Source: DATJGR01 sp032124855 (GTDB taxonomy: Bacteria; Pseudomonadota; Gammaproteobacteria; Pseudomonadales; Azotimanducaceae). From it: DNA of 11,554 bases. The DNA is taken from positions 1 through 11,554 of the forward strand of contig JAQBCT010000148.1 in NCBI GenBank assembly GCA_032124855.1. Direction: 5' to 3'. Position numbers and translations under genes: made by a program. The notes beneath the pieces are model-generated. The model did no database searches. It was not told the origin of the DNA and worked only from the letters and a program-made list of their open reading frames with translations. Below, in pieces: positions 6,913 to 11,554 of this stretch (positions are counted from its first letter, which is position 1; every line of letters begins with the position of its first letter).

Positions 6913-7812
6913 CTAGCCCGTTCCGCGACCGCCGCTTAGAACCTCCTTGAGGTACACGCCATACCCACTCTTCGCCAGCGGGATCGCGAGTTGTTCAAGT
7001 TGCATGTCGTCAATCCAGCCGAGTCGCCAGGCCACCTCCTCCGGGCATCCTAGCTTCAGTCCCTGCCGTTTCTCGAGTGTCTGGATGAAGTGTCCTGCTT
7101 CCAAGAGCGAATCATGGGTACCGGTATCGAGCCAGGCCATGCCGCGCCTCATCATCTGGACATCAAGCTTCCCGCGTTTCAGATAGGCCTTGTTTACGTC
7201 TGTGATCTCAAGTTCGCCGCGCGCCGAGGGGGCGACTGACCGGGCGATATCCACAACCCCACCGTCGTAGAAGTAGAGCCCAGTCACCGCGAGCCTGCTT
7301 TTGGGGTGCGCGGGCTTCTCTTCGATGTCTGTTACCGTGCCTGCCTTGTCAAAAGAGACGACCCCAAACTCCTGCGGATGACTCACCTGGTAGGCGAAGA
7401 TCGTCGCACCCTCCCTCTTGGCGCTTGCGACTCGCATCATCTCGCTGAACCCGTTGCCGAAAAAAAGATTGTCCCCCAGCACGAGCGCACTGGGCTTGCC
7501 ATCGATGAACGACTCGCCGATCAGAAACGCTTGCGCTAATCCGTCCGGATTCGCCTGAACGGCGTATTCGATCGCCATCCCCCATTGGGCGCCGTCACCA
7601 AGAATTTGCTGGAAGCGCGGCGTGTCCTGCGGCGTGGAGATGACCAGCACTTCGTTGATCTCCGCGAGCATCAGGGTGGTCAGCGGGTAATAGACCATCG
7701 GCTTGTCGTACACGGGCAACAGATGTTTGCACACCCCCAAGGTGGACGGATGCAATCGGGTGCCCGAGCCACCCGCCATGATGATGCCTTTCCTGTTGAG
7801 CGGATTCCTCAC
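6913..7812 (-). CDS. rfbA: Glucose-1-phosphate thymidylyltransferase RmlA/RfbA
   Basis: RmlA joins dTTP and glucose-1-phosphate to give dTDP-glucose, the first step toward dTDP-6-deoxysugars. The 299 residues match the usual length of about 290-300. Signatures in order are the nucleotide-binding loop MAGGSGTRLHP (12-22), LLPVYDKPM (31-39), STPQDTPRFQQILGDG (59-74), PDGLAQAFLIGE (89-100), LVLGDN (110-115) with metal-binding Asp114, EEKP (164-167), VTGLYFYD (176-183), GELEITDVN (199-207) and WLDTGTHDSLLEA (227-239) with Asp229. The common SKQLLPV reads CKHLLPV here, a variant I also associate with some NTP-transferase homologues. The start is a GTG two bases after the rfbB stop. The next ATG lies inside the conserved loop and would destroy it, so GTG is favoured. 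It is the last gene of the leftward cluster in this window. Confidence 0.96.
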   Translation of the reverse strand: MRNPLNRKGIIMAGGSGTRLHPSTLGVCKHLLPVYDKPMVYYPLTTLMLAEINEVLVISTPQDTPRFQQILGDGAQWGMAIEYAVQANPDGLAQAFLIGESFIDGKPSALVLGDNLFFGNGFSEMMRVASAKREGATIFAYQVSHPQEFGVVSFDKAGTVTDIEEKPAHPKSRLAVTGLYFYDGGVVDIARSVAPSARGELEITDVNKAYLKRGKLDVQMMRRGMAWLDTGTHDSLLEAGHFIQTLEKRQGLKLGCPEEVAWRLGWIDDMQLEQLAIPLAKSGYGVYLKEVLSGGRGTG

Positions 7813-7814
7813 GG

Positions 7815-8879
7815 TCAGACTTCTTTCGCCCCAAGTCGCTCCAGGCGATACGTCCGATCAAGCACCGGCCGCCACCAGCTTTCGTTTTGCGCATACCAAG
7901 CTACCGTTTTACGCAATCCGGCCTCGAATTCCTCCGCGCAAGACCAACCAAGCTCTGTCTCGATCTTGCGCGAGTCGATGGCATATCGCGCATCGTGTCC
8001 AGGTCGATCCTCAACGAAAGTGATCAAGTTTTCGTAGTGCAAGTCGTGCCCGGGCTGAACCACCAGGTCCTGCAGCGCTCGACAGATCGACCTGACAACC
8101 TCAATGTTGCGTACTTGGTGGTTACCCCCGACGTTGTATGTTTCACCGATCGTTCCCTTGGTCAGCACCGTCCAAAGCGCGCGCGCGTGATCGTCCACAT
8201 GGAGCCAATCACGCACCTGGTTACCGTCGCCGTAGACCGGAAGGGGCTGACCGGCAAGCGCCGTCAGGATCATATGGGGGATGAGCTTCTCGGGAAACTG
8301 ATAGGGGCCGTAGTTGTTGGAGCAGTTCGTCATTAGCGTGGGAAGTCCGAAGGTACGCTGCCAAGCGTTCACCAAATGATCAGCCGCGGCCTTGGTCGCG
8401 GCGTACGGGGAACTCGGCGCGTATGCTGCGCGCTCGGTGAATGGCGGGAGATCCGCACCGAGATCGCCATACACCTCGTCAGTCGACACGTGCAGAAACC
8501 TGAACTCCGACTTTCGTTCACGCGGCAATGCACGGTAGTACCCGAGCGACGTCTCCAGCAGACGGAACGTCCCAACGATGTTGGTCTGCAGAAAAGTCTC
8601 CGGTGCGTCGATCGAACGGTCGACGTGTGATTCGGCAGCAAGATGAACCACCCGATCCGGAGCGTGCTCCTGAAACACGCGGCACAACGCTGCCGCATCG
8701 GCAATGTCGGCCTTCACGAAGTGGTAGCGCGGATTGTTGACGGCCTGCAGCAGCGAGGCTGGGTTTGCAGCGTATGTCAGTTTATCCACGTTGACGACTT
8801 CGGCATCGGTTTCGCGAAGCAGGAACCTGATGAGCGCCGAGCCGATGAACCCGCACCCACCCGTCACGACAATCCTCAT
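7815..8879 (-). CDS. rfbB: dTDP-glucose 4,6-dehydratase RmlB/RfbB
   Basis: RmlB is an NAD-dependent short-chain dehydrogenase/reductase that converts dTDP-glucose to dTDP-4-keto-6-deoxyglucose, the branch point for rhamnose and many deoxysugars. The 354 residues are of normal length. Features are the Rossmann glycine loop TGGCGFIGS (6-14), the adenosine-binding acidic residue in NVDKLTYA (Asp32), HLAAESHVDRS (79-89), the catalytic region VSTDEVYGDL (131-140) with Thr133, Asp134 and Glu135, YAATK (159-163) with Tyr159 and Lys163, NCSNNYGPYQFPEKLIP (185-201) and VRDWLHVDDHARAL (222-235). The gene starts at ATG 8879. It is followed after two bases by rfbA, so the pair is transcribed together. 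No dTDP-rhamnose enzymes (RmlC, RmlD) accompany it. The 2,3-dehydratase upstream suggests its product goes to a 2,6-dideoxysugar instead, at least in part. Confidence 0.97.
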   Translation of the reverse strand: MRIVVTGGCGFIGSALIRFLLRETDAEVVNVDKLTYAANPASLLQAVNNPRYHFVKADIADAAALCRVFQEHAPDRVVHLAAESHVDRSIDAPETFLQTNIVGTFRLLETSLGYYRALPRERKSEFRFLHVSTDEVYGDLGADLPPFTERAAYAPSSPYAATKAAADHLVNAWQRTFGLPTLMTNCSNNYGPYQFPEKLIPHMILTALAGQPLPVYGDGNQVRDWLHVDDHARALWTVLTKGTIGETYNVGGNHQVRNIEVVRSICRALQDLVVQPGHDLHYENLITFVEDRPGHDARYAIDSRKIETELGWSCAEEFEAGLRKTVAWYAQNESWWRPVLDRTYRLERLGAKEV

Positions 8880-8987
8880 CTCAAGATACGCCTCGGATTG
8901 TTAAGGTGACGCGGATCGTTTTGCGACATCGATGCGCTCAAAGTCTCGAGCCGGAGCAGCCCAATGATGCGGAGAACAGAATACGAT

Positions 8988-10115
8988 CTACGCCGATTGA
9001 CACGCTTTGCCACGAAAGCCCGATCGTGCGTCCAGTCGCGCGCTGATCTCGCTGAGCATCCGGTCAACGGCGGCTCGCGGCGTCAACGAACGATCAAACA
9101 CGTTGGCGTTGCTCTCTCCCCATGCTTCCATTTTGTCCGCATCACTCAACAAGGCATCAACACCTGCGACAACCGCCTCCGGGGTCTCGTGGATGAACTG
9201 CTGGTCAAAGTACGGATTGGACATGAGCTCTTCACGGCAGTTCGCCAACAGTTGCCCGACGACAGGCCGTCCTAATGCCAAATATTGGGCGAATTTGGTG
9301 GAAATGCCATCATGAGGGCCTCTGACATAGATCGCCACTTTTGATCGTCTGAGTCTCGAAAAGTAATCCGATGCAGCGAGCCTGGGAAAGCGGAGGCCTT
9401 CCCACCGTGCCGGCAGTGCACCATCCGTGACCAACCCGGTTTCGATGTTTCTGCCCCGAAGGGATTTCAGACCGAGCATGATTTCGCCGCGAATCCTCGA
9501 TGCTTCCGAGTGATGATCTTGCGCGTAGTAAGCCATGACGAAAAAGACATCTAAATCGCGTGGGAGATGACGCTGCTTGCAGAATTCATCGATGTCGGGT
9601 TCCTTCGGCAGAACCAAATACCTAAGCCGATTTCGTGCCTTACCTGTCGACCAACCGCTCCGAGCAGGTAGCGTGTTGAATGCATAACGACCTGCCTGAG
9701 TCAGAGCGACGGGGAAACTGTGGGAGACAGGCACAAACTTGTCGCGAATTGACTCGTCCGGGATCATCGAGCGAATGTGATCTGCGTTGTAGTTCGCCTT
9801 GAAAACGATATCGACGCCCGACAACATCGTCAGATCGGGCGCAAAGACCGAATAGTTTGAGTCGTGCCGATCAATGCAAAAGTACACCTCTTGGTCGTTC
9901 AACGCGTACTGGAAGAAACCAACGGCAAAGGATTCACTTTGCGCCCTACTGAGGCCGAGAACGTTGGGCATCGAATGCTTGATCTCGAACGAATAGCCCA
10001 GCCGATCCTGATTCTCCATGAAACCATTCAGGTAGAAGCTCAGCGACTTCAAATTCGCTGCGTCAGTGCACGTATCGTAGAAGGAGATACGCGGTCGGTC
10101 GTGGTGTAGCGTCAC
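8988..10115 (-). CDS. Glycosyltransferase-like protein of a sugar/polysaccharide cluster
   Basis: This 375-residue protein has no signal peptide or membrane helix. The C-terminal third resembles the donor-binding half of GT-B glycosyltransferases. It has a segment YFSRLRRSKVAIYVRG (251-266), followed by HDGISTKFAQYLALGRPVVGQ (268-288), where a helix and the ALGRPVV turn are typical of GT1/GT4-like enzymes. PEAVVAGVDALLSD and the NANVFDRSLTPRAAVDRML tail follow. The N-terminal half (RISFYDTCTDAANLK, YFCIDRHDSNY, IVFKANYNADHIR) is not from a family I can name. It probably transfers a sugar, perhaps the dideoxysugar made by its neighbours, to a lipid- or peptide-linked acceptor; that is inferred from context. 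The start is a GTG that follows the stop of the upstream gene by nine bases in the same reading frame. No good ribosome site is visible, so it probably depends on re-initiation. Confidence 0.65.
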   Translation of the reverse strand: MTLHHDRPRISFYDTCTDAANLKSLSFYLNGFMENQDRLGYSFEIKHSMPNVLGLSRAQSESFAVGFFQYALNDQEVYFCIDRHDSNYSVFAPDLTMLSGVDIVFKANYNADHIRSMIPDESIRDKFVPVSHSFPVALTQAGRYAFNTLPARSGWSTGKARNRLRYLVLPKEPDIDEFCKQRHLPRDLDVFFVMAYYAQDHHSEASRIRGEIMLGLKSLRGRNIETGLVTDGALPARWEGLRFPRLAASDYFSRLRRSKVAIYVRGPHDGISTKFAQYLALGRPVVGQLLANCREELMSNPYFDQQFIHETPEAVVAGVDALLSDADKMEAWGESNANVFDRSLTPRAAVDRMLSEISARLDARSGFRGKACQSA

Positions 10116-10124
10116 CTCAACGAC

Positions 10125-11441
10125 TCAACGCTTGCCCAGAATGTCGATGTTGGCAAACAGTACCGATAGTGCGCCGCGGCAGTCATCAGAGAGCACATGC
10201 GGGGCATCATAGAGGTCGATGGCTACGTCGAGGTCAACCCAGGTGTGCGACTCGCGAAGTGACTCGTTCATGGCAGTGGTATCAACGTTCGATACGTCCA
10301 TGATTCGATACTCGTTGATGCAAAGATAGAATCGCCCGCCCTCCTCGGAACAGCTGTGCGACGTCAAGCAGATTGCTGATTGATCGGTACACACGGAGTG
10401 CACCTCGACGTGTCGCTCAAGATGTATTCCATGCTCCAAGCTGAGACTTGGTCCGAGTAGCACGCCCTTCTCGTTGCCCAGTTCACACTTGAACTCAAGG
10501 TAGACTCTACAGGTGTTGTCGGCGCGCTTGATCATCAGCAGTACCAAGCCGGTGCCCAACGTCTGGATCAGAGGCTGGTCCCATTGCATGACTTCCCGAT
10601 CGGAAGCACGCACACGGAGCTGGATCAGCTTGTAGCCTCCATCACCGATCGGTGCGATCTCGCTGTCGCCGATGTGCCACTGCTCGAGCTGATCGAGCGG
10701 TGTTCGTTTTACATCGTCTTGCCACTGGCCTTGTCTCTCGATCAGTGCGTTGACCAACTTGTCACGTTGATCCGACGCGATGTCCAGTCGAGAGTGGACC
10801 ACGGTTTTGATGAGCAAGCCGAAGACGAGGCGGGCATCATTGTTGATCACATGATCGTGCTGGAAGAGCTCGATCATTGTCGATAGAGGCACCCACCGAA
10901 ACCGTTCTGACGCATATCCTTCGGGAGAAGCCACACTGACTATGATGTTGCGGTTGTACTTTCGAAAGAAGAATGAGCCTAGCTCCGCCAAGACAACGTC
11001 GGCGAGGACCGTCACGCCTTCGCTGTTACCCTCGTGGAAGAGGCTCAGAAAGTGAGTTTTTCGACCGGCGTGTGCACGCGAATAGTTGCTCCACGTCGCC
11101 TGAATAGTTGGTCCAAGCTCGACGACATGAAGATTCCCCGGTTCGGTTCGAGCCTGCGCGAGGATTTGCAGTTCTCCATCAAACTCACAAACGATGAACC
11201 CCTGTGTGCCCACTTCGGGCTGGTCGATCATGGGACGGCTCTCGGTTTCCTTGCTAAACCCGACGATGGAATAGAACTTTCCACTACGATGTGAGAGTCG
11301 TGCTTTGCCTCCTTCCCAATGCCATTGGTCCGAATCGGCGAAGTTGATCGTCTCCTTCTCGAAAGTCAGTGCTGCACGATAGCCTTCGAGCCATGACTTG
11401 GTTTGATCTACGGTCATGCAACGTTCAGCTTGCTGGCTCAT
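10125..11441 (-). CDS. dTDP-4-keto-6-deoxyglucose 2,3-dehydratase, EvaA family
   Basis: EvaA-family enzymes eliminate water across C2-C3 of dTDP-4-keto-6-deoxyglucose, giving a 3,4-diketo-2,6-dideoxy sugar. This is the committed step to 2,6-dideoxyhexoses such as those on vancomycin-type and macrolide compounds. From ATG 11441 the protein is 438 residues and contains the family's two tandem Nudix-like repeats. Repeat 1 (about 40-140) has LSHRSGKFYSIVGF, IDQPEVGTQGFIVCEFDG, LAQARTEPGN and LGPTIQATWSNYSRAHAG, all close to family signatures. Repeat 2 (about 255-340) has WDQPLIQTLGTGLVLLMIKR, CELGNEKGV and LLGPSLSLEHG, and is more diverged. ATG 11417 is another plausible start. The frame stays open to a TTG at 11549 and on to the window edge, but family members start just before SWLEGYRAALTFE, so the extra residues are doubtful. 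Two 60-base lines counted within this gene gave 47% and 55% GC, below ppx. Confidence 0.85.
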   Translation of the reverse strand: MSQQAERCMTVDQTKSWLEGYRAALTFEKETINFADSDQWHWEGGKARLSHRSGKFYSIVGFSKETESRPMIDQPEVGTQGFIVCEFDGELQILAQARTEPGNLHVVELGPTIQATWSNYSRAHAGRKTHFLSLFHEGNSEGVTVLADVVLAELGSFFFRKYNRNIIVSVASPEGYASERFRWVPLSTMIELFQHDHVINNDARLVFGLLIKTVVHSRLDIASDQRDKLVNALIERQGQWQDDVKRTPLDQLEQWHIGDSEIAPIGDGGYKLIQLRVRASDREVMQWDQPLIQTLGTGLVLLMIKRADNTCRVYLEFKCELGNEKGVLLGPSLSLEHGIHLERHVEVHSVCTDQSAICLTSHSCSEEGGRFYLCINEYRIMDVSNVDTTAMNESLRESHTWVDLDVAIDLYDAPHVLSDDCRGALSVLFANIDILGKR

Positions 11442-11554
11442 GTGTTCTTGCGCATTTGGTTCACGAGTCACTCTAGTGTGTGATTCGAGAAATTCGTAAG
11501 AAGTTGTAGATCCTTGTCTTGTATTTCCTACTTGACTTGGAGGGGGCAATCTTG
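11442..11554. other. AT-richer stretch upstream of the 2,3-dehydratase gene
   Basis: These 113 bases run to the window edge. The dehydratase frame stays open across them, but the predicted residues do not resemble the family. I see no second gene and no convincing promoter, so this is most likely a leader or intergenic segment. Confidence 0.35.

Noticed and set aside
6900..6919. Intrinsic terminator after rfbA
   Set aside because: The stem is only six bases, includes the stop codon, and is not followed by a T-run on the minus strand.
11442..11549. TTG-initiated N-terminal extension of the 2,3-dehydratase
   Set aside because: The extra 36 residues do not resemble the family, and TTG starts are rare; ATG 11441 or 11417 fits better.

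Overview
The window looks like a chromosomal segment of a fairly GC-rich gammaproteobacterium. The strongest taxonomic hint is the cmoA-cmoB pair, which is typical of Gammaproteobacteria. A polyphosphate pair (ppx, ppk) and an M48-type protease tail lie next to it. I cannot name the genus. The window splits into a housekeeping left half (about 1-6564) and a polysaccharide or deoxysugar locus on the right (about 6913-11441, all on the minus strand). A 348-base gene-poor junction separates them.

Left half. The window opens inside the 3' end of a gene resembling the C-terminal region of M48-family metallopeptidases (+). Next is ppx, an exopolyphosphatase of the Ppx/GppA family (+). It runs head-on into ppk, polyphosphate kinase 1 (-), with only 8 bases between the two stop codons. 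Polymer synthesis and degradation are therefore encoded convergently rather than as one operon. Divergent from ppk is a tight three-gene unit (+). cmoA and cmoB make and transfer carboxy-SAM to form 5-oxyacetyl-uridine at tRNA position 34. The third gene encodes a 132-residue protein with a winged-helix-like N-terminal part and one C-terminal membrane helix; I do not recognise its function.

Junction. Bases 6565-6912 carry two interleaved perfect inverted repeats directly after the last stop codon. They also carry an open minus-strand frame that could be a gene remnant.

Right half. Reading leftwards (direction of transcription), the order is a dTDP-sugar 2,3-dehydratase of the EvaA family, an unclassified glycosyltransferase-like protein, rfbB/rmlB (dTDP-glucose 4,6-dehydratase) and rfbA/rmlA (glucose-1-phosphate thymidylyltransferase). 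RmlA and RmlB convert glucose-1-phosphate to dTDP-4-keto-6-deoxyglucose. EvaA-type enzymes remove the C2 hydroxyl of that intermediate. Together they imply a dTDP-2,6-dideoxyhexose, which the adjacent glycosyltransferase may attach to a surface glycan or a secreted compound. The ketoreductases, epimerases or aminotransferases needed to finish the sugar are not in the window and would be expected beyond the right edge. In hand-counted 60-base lines, GC in the dehydratase and glycosyltransferase genes is about 47-55%, against about 62% in ppx, consistent with an acquired accessory cluster.
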